A DNA stretch of 64,000 bases from Takakia lepidozioides (Eukaryota > Streptophyta > Takakiopsida > Takakiales > Takakiaceae), in assembly GCA_030704615.1 (NCBI GenBank), contig CM060732.1, positions 20,770,001 through 20,834,000 of the forward strand. Direction: 5' to 3'. A model generated the notes under the pieces. The model had not been told where the DNA came from and did no database searches. It was given only the letters and a program-made list of their open reading frames with translations. Both the position numbers and the translations under genes were made by a program. Position 1 is the first letter of the stretch. Each line of letters begins with the position of its first letter. Positions 21,901 through 33,775 of the stretch are shown here, piece after piece.

Positions 21901-22048
21901 TCCGGTTGATAATGCCAACACCTATTGCTTTGCATTTGCTGGGACCTCAGGGCCCTCCATCATTGGGAATGTTCAACAACAAGGTTTCAGAATAGTTTAC
22001 GACAATGAGAAAAACCAAGTGGGATTTATCGCGGGCCAATGTTCGTAG
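18969..22048 (+). CDS. Nepenthesin-like (A1B) secreted aspartic protease
   Basis: Three exons join in phase: 18969-19219, 20414-20876 and 21230-22048, giving 510 residues. Residues 1-27 form a signal peptide (basic start, hydrophobic ALVLGILAFLYG). The propeptide holds the family landmark PLIHRNAPSSPFRP, formed exactly across the first splice junction. Both catalytic motifs are intact: DTGS at residues 180-183 and DSGTS at 390-394. Cysteines of the nepenthesin insert follow the first site (CAPCKNC, CKQGGC). CLYQVDYGDGSFTIGDF spans the second junction, and the C-terminus has IIGNVQQQGFRI and VGFIAGQC. Relatives such as ASPG1 and CDR1 act in the secretory path or apoplast in stress and defence responses. 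The substrate here is unknown. The gene looks intact, and intron 1 (1.2 kb) is long compared with its neighbours. Confidence 0.93.
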
Positions 22049-22129
22049 CTAGGTTACCAACACACTTGTATAAGCGGGGGATCTTTCAGCAAATTCAAAT
22101 GAAAGTTTATATGTATTGATTCTGTGTTT

Positions 22130-22331
22130 TCAAGAGCCTGGTGTGCTCAAGTACCTCTTAGTTGTGTTGTTAATGTTGCAGAGTGGTGCCAAGGTCAAGC
22201 AATCAATGCCGGTTGATGAGTCCAACACCCCCCTGCTTTCACTTGCGGGAACCACAATGTCGAGCACTACTGGGAACATTCGACAACACAGCTTCAGCTT
22301 GAGAGTAGTCTTGACGATCGGAGAACCCTAA
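22130..22331 (+). pseudogene. Decayed second copy of the protease C-terminal exon
   Basis: About 140 bases after the protease stop codon, the frame reads MPVDESNTPLLSLAGTTMSS then TTGNIRQHSFSLRVV. This aligns with the end of the intact gene (IPVDNANTYCFAFAGTSGPS, then IIGNVQQQGFRIVYD). The Cys and the IIGN motif have changed and the frame stops at 22331. It is a tandem partial duplicate of the last exon that has lost function, or an abandoned alternative last exon. Confidence 0.6.
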
Positions 22332-22593
22332 TTAGCCAAATCTGTACTTGAGAGACTAACTCCGATAGTACAGTTCAAGTTTGAATTTGAACAAAACTTT
22401 GTCCAGAAATGACAATGTGCTCCAAGACATGAATGCAGACATAGCCAAAGGTGAGGATGAACGCAACGTCAATGGCTACTTCCCCTCTCTCGCTTCAGAA
22501 ACTGCGGCATGGCGACCACACAAAAGCAACGCAATACCAGCAAAGAGACAGAGGGGCAGACTGTACCGGCTGAGCTGACAAACAAAAATGTTG

Positions 22594-22665
22594 CGCCGCT
22601 GCCGGGGATCGAACCCGGGTCACCCGCGTGACAGGCGGGAATACTTACCACTATACTACAACGAC
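22594..22665 (-). tRNA. tRNA-Asp (GTC)
   Basis: The minus strand folds as a 72-base intronless tRNA. The 7-bp acceptor stem pairs GTCGTTG with CAGCGGC (with G-T pairs), and the discriminator base is G at 22594. The A box is TAGTATAGTGGT, the anticodon GTC lies at 22632-22630 between CCCGCCT and CACGCGGG, and the B box is GGTTCGATCC. Downstream on the minus strand a TTTTT at 22588-22584 is a fitting Pol III terminator. The body matches the plant nuclear tRNA-Asp pattern. Confidence 0.95.
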
Positions 22666-22790
22666 CCACCTGTCATAGGAAATAGAATTTTACTTACTTA
22701 AAACGAGAGCTTTGCGTAGCCCGCTCTACTGAGAACAAAGTCTAGACAGATAGATGGGATATATTCAACTTTTATGAAAAGACAAAACAC

Positions 22791-22993
22791 GCCACCCTGA
22801 TGATTCTGGGTCAAATCTTGCAACTACGGTATTATCTTCTCCGCAGTTCCTGGGTGGTGCCCATTCCTACACCTCATGGCACGGTTACTGTGAAAGAGGT
22901 TATTTCTTTATTTCCTCCTCTCACTACTAAGAGGCCTGATTTGTAAACTGTCGCTCCCAGGTGTTTCCCTTTGGATAAAAAAAAAAAAAACAA
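22791..22993 (+). mobile_element. tRNA-derived SINE, copy A (5' truncated)
   Basis: It aligns over about 190 bases with 48360-48545. Shared blocks in order are GATGATTCTGG-GTCAAATC (B box), CTTCTCC, CCTGGG-GGTG-CCCAT, CTCATGGC-CGGT, GTGAAAGAG, CTCCTCTCACTA-TAAG, GGCCTGATTTGT, CTGTCGCTCCCA and GTGTTTCC. The A-box head is missing. The 3' end runs into TTTGGAT and an A tract (22977-22990). Confidence 0.75.
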
Positions 22994-24102
22994 AAAAATC
23001 GAGAAACCCAAGCCTTCCATAGCACCCAGACACTAAGCCTAAAAAGAAACAACAAGTACCCACGCACACATGGCACTCCCAACACTGAGCTCAATTCCAC
23101 ACAACAGCAATCAAGCACCACACACACTACACCGTATTATGGATGTTGTTTTGGAAATGGATCCATTCTTCGATCGTTTATGCAATCTCTGGCAGATGAT
23201 GTGTATCGGGAATGTGTGGGATTTACTTACCAACTCAGCTACTGACTCTTAGTCAATATTAAAATAAGAACCAGAATCGAGCCAGAACCAGTGTTTTTTT
23301 TTTCATATTTTCAAAATCGCATGTGAACTCTACCCAGTGCCCATGTGGCGAGAATATCGAGGTGACAGAGTTAGAAAAGTGGCTATATTCTAGGTGGCAC
23401 GTTTTAACTGGTCCACGTCGGCAAGATTAGGCTCCTGAAATTTATCTGCTAATGCTTTTTGGCGAAAATTTCGGATTTTACCCCCCATAATTCCTTTGTA
23501 CAAGTAGCTTGGTTTGCATATTTCTGCTTCCATGGACACCCCACCGCACCATCCCCTACATGCGTCCAGAAAGTTTGAACTATGGCACATCAATTTGGCT
23601 GATAAATCCTCCATGAAGCTTGGCAAGATAATACAGCCACAAGGGCCCCCCTCCATGAGCGCCCCTGTAATCAACCACATTTTCCCTCCATAGTTCTCTG
23701 TTTGAATAAGTTTGGATGCCTGACAGACTTACATCCCATTCAATAAAATACATTTCTGAGTATGTCAGCACTCGACCAAAAAGATGCTTCAACAGATCAA
23801 ACCATGAGGTGGCGAGGGTAAACCTACATAGAAGAACACATCTATATGCTGTGACTCTTCACAGTTTTCCAGCTTCCAATTGGACTGCCAGAACCTATGA
23901 GAGAGGCTTTCTCAAAGGGGGTTATGCACATGCAAGATGTACCAAATCGTCTTTAGGCACTGGTGTCATGGGAGGACTCACTGTTGGAGGGCTGAAGGTT
24001 GGCATGGGTAACGGAAGCCCCAACTCCAACTGGTAGTACAAGTAGGCATCAAATGGCAATCTTTTAACCTAGAGCTGTTCCAAAATGTTGATCCCATACC
24101 AT
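22994..24102. other. No supported gene
   Basis: I see no recognisable domain or repeat. Minus-strand open frames at 23390-23792 have no family signature. Confidence 0.45.
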
Positions 24103-24410
24103 TCATTTGGAAACCCAGTGAATAGTGATAACCCCTGATAAAATCCAAGTGCCCTTTGATCGTTTGTGCTTGATGGCCCCTGTCACAATGATTCACACAG
24201 ACCCCATCCAACTTTCAGTACAAATAGTCTTCTATCAGGCTTATGTAAAATTCTGTGTGATGGGAGGAAGCCAGACACACCTGACAAGCTGCGGATCACA
24301 GGAAATCGGTCACCCAGTTGCTTTAGCTTCCCCTGTATCCCCATGAACACAGAGTGTTGCGGAGCAAGTGCCCCTTTCGCAGCCTGGGCTTGATTGATCA
24401 CCTCATCCAT
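24103..24410 (-). pseudogene. GOS12-type Golgi Qb-SNARE, last two exons, shortened anchor
   Basis: Two exons join in phase: 24410-24281 and 24179-24103. The first reads MDEVINQAQAAKGALAPQ and then GKLKQLGDRFPVIRSLSG. This matches the SNARE motif end of plant GOS12 proteins, whose family pattern is DDVI-QAQATR followed by LGDKFPVIRGLLG. The second reads AIKHKRSKGTWILSGV and ends ITIHWVSK. The family has about 20 hydrophobic residues before the final YWLSK. Here about 8 are missing, so the membrane anchor is too short. GOS SNAREs drive ER-Golgi and intra-Golgi fusion. I could not find the upstream exons to 26 kb. This is most likely a relic or a captured fragment, although the splice sites still look good. 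Confidence 0.7.
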
Positions 24411-26075
24411 CTGCCCCCAACCACAATCACAAGCAATTAAACCACAGGCAATTACTCATCATAAGTCCAGCTGAAATTCTTTCTTCCTCTACTGTGTGTG
24501 ATTGCCACTGCAATTGCAGCCACATAAGCCACGTCTGTGTTCACTTACAGCGTTCAATGGTTGTGTTGGACTGCATACAGTGAGACCATGGATCGGCACG
24601 AAAATAAAAGTCCAACTCTTCTGAGTTGACCCTTCATAGAAAACAAATTTAGAATGCAGTTGAGCTGATCCACCACATTGACATGTATTGAGGCTCAACT
24701 ACAGTACAACTGACAGCTCTTGGTGACCTGGCATATACCGCATCGAGCAATAATCTGAATACCTAGTGCAAAATACTAACAATTTGTCTTGCATCGTCAT
24801 AGTATACTGAACTGCTCAATAAGAAAAAGCTTGCGAGGTGTGATGATGCCAATTGAGATCACCGGCTGTACGTATGTCAAGGTCTCAGACAGTGGCAACA
24901 CTTGCCTGTATGCACTTGTGACCATGACTAGGCTCAGCCTGCCTAGCCAAACAGGCATGCAACCCATTTTGCCCAGAATAATTCGCCCAGAGCAATCTGG
25001 TACAAGTGCTTTTGGCCTTGACTGCCTTTCCTCAGAAAAAGGAAAAAGGAAAGTTGGTGAAAGAGATGCAGGGCCAGTGTCACTCCCCAGGATCCTCCCA
25101 TCACCATCCATCTGCATTCATCTCACCGTTCAGATCAGGGTTCTCCTCCACACAAACTGTTGGTAAGGAGCACATACTGTTAACCTTCATGTGAAATAAT
25201 GTGCCATGCAAGATCAAATGAGCTCCTATCCTGATCCCAATTTCCAACAACCTTTATTGGACAGCATGCATCCACATTTCGGCCATGTTAAATGAAGACA
25301 CAGAAACAGCTACCAGGTGCACTCTATCAGAAAAACTTATTTGCAGAGCATAGGTTCCTGCAAGCTCTCCTGCAATCCAGTATTACTCCATTCAAGCCCA
25401 TCCCATGGCTTCCCAACAATAATCCGTGAGCAGTGGACATGCTACAAATTCAAGAGTTGGCTAAGCCCTCTATACCATCGTGTAGTACAACAAGTTTGAT
25501 AACAGACTTGCTACAATTTTAAGAGTCAACTAAGCCTTCATACTACATGCCATAGGACATGTTTGGCAGATGTTCTGCCCTTGTCCACATATTATGGAAT
25601 ATTCCTTATTCAGTACTTGAAGGGGGAGAGAGAGGCGGGTGCTGGAGGGGGGAGAGATAGAGGAACATGCATTGAGTGTTCCCTGTGAAAGTCGGGCATG
25701 ACAAACCCATGAGGACAATCCTCACAAAATAGTAACTCATCTGAGCTGGTCATGCAGTTTTCACCCACTAGGGTACGAGATCTGCTTGGAAGTAGTGCCA
25801 ATACAGTTCCTGTAAAAGTCAATCAAGGGCTGGCAACAGCATCATACTAGAAAGGATCGGTCAATCCAGTGCTGCTTTGGTATATCTTCACAAGACTCTA
25901 TGTGCATTATGGAGAGAAATGAAATGAAATGGTGCTTTATAACGTCCGCGGAAAGCTCATAGAGCTTATGGGACAAAATGGAAGGAAGAACATGAGAGAA
26001 AATAGGAAAACCAGAGTCAGAGAAAAGAACTATTGTTCGAGTGATTGTCTAAGGGTGAATGAGAGAGAGAATGAA
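24411..26075. other. No supported gene
   Basis: I searched the minus strand for the missing SNARE exons and saw none. A possible 30-base exon-like block (VCVEENPDLNG) at about 25160-25130 on the minus strand has splice-like edges but is too short to trust. Confidence 0.35.
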
Positions 26076-26077
26076 AG

Positions 26078-26300
26078 ATTACTTGGTTACTCCTAGGTGC
26101 AGTCTGAGTTTCTGTATGTCAGCCACCAGTTGTGTTCTCCTCGAGACACCCCCGTGGGCTGGACTTCCCACATGCTCTCTGATCAAATAGCACAATTCGA
26201 TAATGTTGTGGATCGAACATGCCTGTCTGAGCATCCAGCACCTGGACCTCCATGAAGGACTGTTCCACAAGCGCATAGAACAACGTGTTACCTTCTGCAT
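26078..26300 (-). pseudogene. Proline iminopeptidase fragment with frameshifts
   Basis: Three minus-strand frames, read in turn, give family landmarks of alpha/beta-hydrolase proline iminopeptidases. The oxyanion motif LHGGPGAGCSDRH comes first, then FDPQHYRIVLFDQRACGKSS with PRGCLEENTT, then LVADIQKLRLHLGVTK. Single-base shifts separate the blocks. The codons between NTT and LVAD (normally W-D) are deleted. The nucleophile domain (GGSWG) and cap are absent. The active family removes N-terminal proline from peptides in the cytosol. This copy cannot encode an enzyme. Confidence 0.75.
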
Positions 26301-26387
26301 ATCATCTCACATTTTTTGACAGTGCAACAGACATAAGGGTGCTTGTGCAGAGTGTGTAGAGTACTGGCACCACCTTACACTCAGGAA

Positions 26388-26964
26388 CTACTTGAAGATG
26401 AGAATAATGTAGACAGCCAGATCAAACTCACTTTCATCTTCCACCCTCAAAGGAGCTCCACAATCCACACCAGAATGACAACCACATTCTGATCTCTCTC
26501 CACCAGAAGCGGACTGTTGTTGACCGTGTGTCAAGGCAATTAGCTTATCTTTCACCCACGGAGAATTCAACCAACTCTCGCTCCAAAGGACCTCTTGGTT
26601 GCACAGTACGTCAGTCTGCATATTTTGGAGTCGTATGTGAGAACCACCAGGATAGAGCTGAGTAACCACAGCTTTGTAAAACTAAACGGAACCGCCAACC
26701 CGCTCAAGTATCTTGCAAGTTCCAGGGAAAGATCCTACTTTAATGCCATGCTTGGGAAGAAAACACTGCGATATCCACGAAGGGAGACTGTAACTCAACG
26801 CAACGAATAGGGGTACATTCCAACTCACAAAAATATGTTGCTCCCGAGTCAGTCCCTCCTTGACAGACTCCTTCGCATCCTACATGAAGAAAGCGCACCT
26901 TGTGAGCACTGTAGTCCAGCCATTGTGAAGGATCTTTAAAGAACTCCTGCCAGCGCTGTCCCAT
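26388..26964 (-). pseudogene. OSB/PDF-motif organellar ssDNA-binding protein fragment
   Basis: One exon (26964-26899) reads MGQRWQEFFKDPSQWLDYSA then HK, up to a donor AAG/GTGCGC. A second block (from about 26655) includes CNQEVLWSESWLNSPWVKDKL. Plant OSB proteins carry PDF motifs of the form W--FF-NP--W-D-R--K, then a PDF-K element and LW------P-WV. The first and last parts are seen here but the central PDF is not preserved. OSB proteins bind single-stranded DNA in mitochondria or plastids. The N-terminal OB-fold was not found. The assignment rests on about 40 residues. Confidence 0.45.
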
Positions 26965-27386
26965 GCTCCAGCGTTGATCTACGTGCCGGACATACCAAAA
27001 GCTTCAAGAGGCAAGAGTGAGTACACCTAAGACATTAAAACTGTTCGTCGAACCTCCTGCATTCTTATTCAACTGCAAATCTGTAAGCGAGAACCAGTTG
27101 CACCGGTGTCGTTGCATCCGATTCATTCCAATGGGGGTATCTGGGAATTGAATCTCTCCTCGACGAATTTGGTTGTGGGAGTGGATTGTAGAGCATAGGC
27201 TGGGAGTCCTCAGACTGCAGCCAGTCCCCATTTTGAAATGGAAAAAGGTTCCGCAGCATCCACCGATGATGTGGCATGACGACGACGTGGCGTGACGATG
27301 GGCGTGGCTACGATGACGTTGCACTATGGCACCCTATTCCTGGCACCCTATTCCTGCTCTACGCTAAACTAGTCTCCGACCTTCAG

Positions 27387-27598
27387 TCGTCGCTAGAATA
27401 AGCTTAAGGTAAGATCGATCTTAAAGTGGAAGGAAAGCGTCGTCGCTAGAATAAGCTTAAGGTAAGATCGATCTTAAAGTGGAAGGAAAGCGTCGTCGCT
27501 AGAATAAGCTTAAGGTAAGATCGATCTTAAAGTGGAAGGAAAGCGTCGTCGCTAGAATAAGCTTAAAGTAAGATCGATCTTAAAGTGGAAGGAAAGCG
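27387..27598 (+). repeat. 53-bp tandem repeat, four copies, each with a 14-bp palindrome
   Basis: Units start at 27387, 27440, 27493 and 27546 (each TCGTCGCTAGAATAAGC...). They are identical except for one change in the fourth unit (CTTAAAGTAAG for CTTAAGGTAAG). Every unit holds the perfect palindrome TAAGATCGATCTTA. Near-identity of the units points to recent amplification. It lies next to the partial-gene cluster and about 650 bases beyond the 3' end of CSTF64. Confidence 0.95.
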
Positions 27599-28256
27599 CT
27601 GATTACCAATTTGGGTGGTGAATAAGGCCGTGAATAAGCAGCTGACGAAGAATTATTGTAGTTTAGTGGCTGAGAGCTGCAGCTCAGATGATTACTATAA
27701 GAAGCCGTGTTGCATTAACACAAATGCGAAGCCTTGCAAAAGATGCATGACCCTTGCTATTTCTATCACACATCTTGTGGCGAGTTGCCAAGGGAAGGAG
27801 TGAATGTTAGGGGCTTTCTTCAGACTCTGTATCCCTGGAAGGAGGCAAAGCACAGACGACCTGTTCAAGAAACCATATCCCTTCAATCAAAATCAACTTC
27901 TCACATGGGAATTCCCAGGGCACTATCAATGCTCTAGAAGTTCATTACACCTACATTATCACAGCACTTCCACAGAGCTGGGACCTTCTTTGAGAATTCC
28001 CATCTCTAACAGCCAGGACAGGACTGTGTCATCCTCTGATTGGAACTAAAAGAGGGGCCCGGTGTCACAGACTGGATCTAGTGCTATGTAGACACACCAC
28101 ACTGCAATCTAGCATAGCTGAGCTTTTCCAGAACACCTTAGCATACTTCTAGTCCATCGCGGTGTAATCTTCATCCTCCTTTGATTGGCGGTTCCCTCAT
28201 ACAAGAGGAGATACACAATGGTATTTTGGAAAGACAGAAATTTTGGCTGATGACTT
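27599..28256. other. 3' flank of CSTF64; no supported gene
   Basis: This must contain the CSTF64 3' UTR and polyadenylation site (minus strand). A plus-strand frame at 27615-27803 is Cys/Lys-rich but has no recognised family. Confidence 0.4.
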
Positions 28257-31200
28257 TTAAGTCCGCAACGCCTGCTGTAACTGTCGCACTTGTTGACGTT
28301 GATCAGGGGGCAGTGAATTTATTTGATCAGGCGTGAGACTCAGAACCTGTTGCAGCAAGGCCTTCTGCTGCTCCAGCTCTCCAGGTACCTATCATTAAGC
28401 CACCAGTTGATAGACATTGGTCAACTTACCATGCTTTATCAACTTCCTCTGCCCCACCCTCCCCTCTCTCTCTCCCCCCTCCCGGCCACCAACATCCTCA
28501 AGCACAAAACAAAATACTCCTTTGCCTTGAGGCAATTTGTTGCAATTCTGCCTGGCTCCCAGGGAAACACGGAGTTAGTAGATGCCAGTGCTTGAAATTC
28601 CAGTCAGGGGTAAAATGAATAGTATTGCTGATCCTGGAAGCCAAGCCATGTGATCATGGAACTGTCATATAGGGCCAAATGCAAGAAAATCTCGAGATCA
28701 AATTATCGCATTGCCAGATTGACAGGATAGGACACATGTCCAAAACTTAACCATTTCACAAACATGAAGTGCAAGTTGAAGAGCTCAACTCATGCTCTGA
28801 CACACGTTCTGCACTGGCTAGATTCAAGAGACATCCCTAAACTCTCACGCACATTCATCCAGAGATATCAAAGCACACACCATTTTGTAGAGCAATAACA
28901 CTTGCTGGAGCGACAAATCTTTCTTGGAAGTGGTGTGATATTCTTTATTGACAGACTTATCACAAAATGATAGGTGTGTGTAGGGGGGCAAAGCGCATCT
29001 GAGGAGAAGGAAAACACACACATATCAATAATGTAGTGTTCCGAAGACTTGGGATCTACAGAGAAAGCCCATATGATCCTTAACACGTGGGTGTTGTCAA
29101 ACCAGAACCACCCCAGTCCCATGAATGCTAACGCCTTCCAGTTCCATTGGCCCTTAAGGTTTAGGTAGGTGATAAAGATAATCCTCTGACTTCCGACACT
29201 ATCCAACCATAGTACCTGAGGTTGCTGCTGGGAAGGTGGCGGTGCTTGGTGGGACACTTGCCCATATCCCTGTGGCTGAATTGGAGACCCACCTGCCCTT
29301 AAGCCCCCATCTGCAGGGCCGGTTGAGCCCCCACCAATGGACGTCACATAACCGGGCCTGGGGGTACTATCAGTAGGGGCTCCCATCCCTGGAAGCCCAC
29401 TTGGCATCAGTGCACCAAGGGATCCCAAGTTTCCCATGGGATGGCCAGCACCCATTGGGCCAATGCCATGCATAACCCCCCCAACCATACCCCCAACGGG
29501 CCCACTTGAAGTAAGTGGGGCTTGGTTGATGGGTACACCAGGGACCATTCCACCCATCAGCCCTCCTGACTGTGACATGCTAGGACCTCTCCCCACCTGA
29601 GATGTGCCCCCAGCTAACAGTCCAGGACCAGTAGGCAATACTCCCCCAGTGGCAGTCGGCAGGCTGGCCTGACCCATAGCTCCCACTCCCATATTTGACG
29701 GCATCATCTGCAGTCAACTTTGAAAGCTTGGTCAAGGCCACATAGGAGTAAGTAATTCCTCCAGATCTTCCAGAATGCTTTGATTACAAGCATACAGGCC
29801 TTATTGAACCGCAGAGAAGTTGAAGCCTAGTGCACCTCTGGCAAGCTGTTGCAACAAACTGAAAGCTTCAACTCCCATTATTGAACAGCTCACAATGCTT
29901 TACTTTCAAGATACTCTAACTCTTTCAAGCACAGTTTCCAGAGAATTCCAGAGTTTGCTGTTCTCCGTACCTGATACTGTTGTTGCTGAGGTGGGGGCTG
30001 GCTTGGAGGAGGAGGTAAGCCATGTTGTGGGTATGCCATGGCAATCCCACTGTTTTGTATCCCTCCTTGTTGCTGCCACATTCCCCCCAAACAAATTCAA
30101 CGACAGTGGCAACTACTCGAGTAGGAAAGGAGGAAGAAGATGAGATACAAAGAGAGATGGAGAGATCTGGCAAAGGATATAAATACCTGGAACGGTGGCT
30201 GTGACAGTGGCTGCTGCTGAGCTGGTGCAGATTGGTAAGTAATTGGTTGTTGGGGGTTTGCCTGCTGGACCTGACCTTGGACACCTGTAGGTCCTGGTCT
30301 CGGCTGTGGGGGCAAAGGCGGTTGCGTCATCAAGTTGGTTGGAAGAGGATGGGGCCCCCGCTGTGGTTGCGGTTGAGAGGCTTGCATATTATTATGGAAC
30401 TGGTTCTGCAATCAATCCAAGCTAACCTGAGTGAGTATTATGTGACTGATGGGCAAATCGACAACAGAGCAATCAGGAACAATACATTGGCGAGGACCAA
30501 GTCGACATGCAAGAATTCATTACAACCGTCCAACACAATGTCTTGCAGGTTGGTGAGAAACCGTAGATCTTTTTACAGCCACGTATCTGTCTGGTGTGTG
30601 CTACTTCCAGATTGAGGGCAGCTGATTAAAGCCCATTATGCCTCATTTCAAGAAAATTGCCAGCTTGAAATAATCTCACGTGTCTGAATTAATCTGTAAT
30701 GTTTAAAGGACCAGGGAGACACATACCATTTGAGGAGGACGCACCATCCCCAACATAATCTGTGCCTGCATTGCCCAAAAATGTATTGGCACAGAGGGGG
30801 TCACTTTCTGCATACTGCTCAATATCTATAGACAAAAGATCTGGAAAACTTGACTGTGGTGTCATCTACTGGTCGAGACCATGGAAAAGTCGTGCCACAC
30901 CATATGACACATGCAATCAGAGCTCACAGGCCGATAAACTCAAACTTGGCAATGGAGGCCATCACAAACTGGCAATTTGAACCAGAACAGCTTCAAGAAA
31001 AGAGGAGGCTTGTACAGCTGGCCAGTATGGAGCTCAATAATAACCATCTACCAAAAGAGAGAATAAACATGAAAGAATTCTGGTTGACTGCAGAAACAGG
31101 GATTGAGGAACATGTGAGTCTCCAGAGACGAAGTATTTAAACATCAAGTGCCACATTTACAAGTGAGTCTCCTGAACACATGTGAGTATCAACAATTGGA

Positions 31201-33717
31201 GACTTTTAAGTAGAAGTTCACATTCTGGCAGACTCGTTATAATCAGTGCATTACATCACACCCCAAACACTGTGTTATAAGGGGTGTAATATGAACTATT
31301 CCACGGACAGCCACAAGAACAATGCCCTGCATCCTATGAAAACTCAGGGACTTGAACCATTCAAGGGCTGTCCTAGAGACCTTGCTGCAACCTTATTGGA
31401 TTCATAACTCCTGCTATTATAAGACCATGTAGAAGTACACTGCATCCTTAACCACAGAAGTGACAGGATAATAGGAAACCTGAAAGAGAGCTTTACTGAG
31501 CTGAGGGTTCGCCATAAGAATCTGTCGAGCTTGCTGTTGGTTTTGTTGTAGAAATGCCTGCATCCTCATATTCCACATTCGTACTTGAGTTTGTATCCCA
31601 AATCCACAACTTTGGCTAATGACTAATAAACATCTACAAAGCTAAACTGAAGCTCAGACCAGGCAGTTGATCAATAGAACACAAACTTGAGAAGAATAGT
31701 CTTTCAGAGAGAAAGAAACAGAGAGAGAGAGAGTATACACCTTCATTTGCACCATGACGTCATAAAGTTGGTGCTTAGACATCCCAGCCAAATGATTGGT
31801 CAGAGCATCATTGCCTCCTGCTCCGGCTGCACTCCCATTGGCCAAAGGAATGGAATGTCCATTCATGGCCATGCCAAACTGGAAACGAAGCACATCACAA
31901 TGGAGAGAAGTATTACACATGCATCATACCCACTGTGCAAACTTTCATGGCTCTCTTGCTTCGTACAATACTGCAAACAGAGGTACACAGTAGAAGGCCA
32001 ATACCTGTTGTTGGGTGCCTCCCAAGGCACCTGCCATGAATGCAGCTGCAGATGCAGCAGCACCGTGACCTATTGGGGGCTCCCCACCTCTCTCCCCTTC
32101 AGTTACTCCTCCCGTGTGACCTGCCCCTGCTTGCCTCTGTGCATCTGCAGCCATCAACAGCAGACATCCCTCGTGTTTGGTATAAGCATCGCACTCAAAC
32201 CTCTGCTCTCCTTCACACATACAGGATGGCAGCAAGACAACCTTTTAGACCATTCTTGCCATCATGGTAAACCTATCCTCATCCTGTTTAGCAGCATTTG
32301 GCAAAGACACAGCAGCCCCCCTCACCAACTTGTTATGAACAAATGAAAGAAAGCACTATGTAAAGACAGAGTTGTAACTCGGAGTCTGCCATTAGATCAA
32401 GAATGAACACAGCTCATTTATACTCATATGGATTGTATATCGAGCATTGAAAGACAGGAACCATAGACTGACCAGCACTGAACCCACTTGATGGTAGTCC
32501 TGGCCCACCTCTCCCCTGCAAAGTACATCCCTCGAGCATATCAGCATCGGCCTAAAGTGCAACAATTGGAGATGTTTTGAAACAGGACAAAAAAATGAGA
32601 GAAGCCATATCCAATGGTTGTTCAAATGGCATGGTCTTCCCTGTGCAACTAGTGTTGGATATTCTCAGTTATCTCCCATGGGAAGTTTGTAGCAGAACCT
32701 TCCCAGGAGAATGGGTTCAATTAGCTGGTCGAGTGATAAATGGCAGGCATCGATGTTAGTAATGGTACAGGGCAAACCACGATGGTTCCTCCTTCGAGTT
32801 GTTGCTATATATCTCTTTAAGTTTAGCACTGCTCATGATCGTGAAAGAAGGATGAAAGTACCTGATCTCTGCCTCGGTCCCCACCACCTCCTTTCTCGTT
32901 CTCAGCAAAGTCCACTCGAAGCTGGCGACCGTTGATCTCATAGCCTTGAAGGTTTCGTCGTGCACTAAGAGCTGTTTCCTCGTCTCTAAACTCACAAAAC
33001 CCATACCCCTTGGGCTTGCCTGTATCCCTGTCCAAAACAAGCCTGACAAAAACAGACAAGAACAGGTTAGACTTTTAGTACCATTTGCAAACGATACAGA
33101 CCTGCTTCCAACCACTACATGTTTGAAAGTGCGTTCTATTAGGTGATAACCAGCAATCTTTTGGCAAGTCATTTCTCCTCTTACAACTAGCAACTCCCCC
33201 ATTCAACTACACCAGACTGCACTCGTGAACAGGACTTCAACTGCAAGACCATTCCTAGAGTCTGGCAACTCTGGCAGTGGCTACAAGGATTACGTAAACC
33301 TGGCAAGGATGAGTAACCCACCAAAGTGGCCTTGTTACTGCTTTCGTGCAGAGGAAGATTTCTAGGGTTACAGCGGGGATGAACACAAGCGCATGAGCCA
33401 GAGAAACAGAAACGAAGACAAACACACGCAAACAAGAACGCTCACCGAAAGTTGACTACAGGGCCCACTTCTTCACAAATGTGAACTAGCTGCTCCTCCG
33501 TTGCATCATAAGGTATGTTGCCCACTGCAAATAAACGCCACAATCACTGAACAAAGAGTCCTACTTTTTCCTTCCGACAGAAAGCAAACTACTTTGCTCC
33601 CCCCACCATTTTTCCAGAGGCGAAACAAAGCTATCTCAGTTGCAAAAAAATTCTCAGCATGTGAGGATACAATTGTCCCTAAACCAGTGTAGAGGCAGCA
33701 CGAACAGGAGAGAGAAG

Positions 33718-33775
<58 letters not shown>

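Noticed and set aside
22469-22669. 66-codon minus-strand ORF
   Set aside because: Its start is the translated tRNA-Asp gene. The tRNA fold explains the sequence.
31687-32346. 219-codon plus-strand ORF
   Set aside because: It lies antisense to CSTF64 exons 5 and 6, whose frame, splice sites and family match are clear. The plus-strand reading has no motif.
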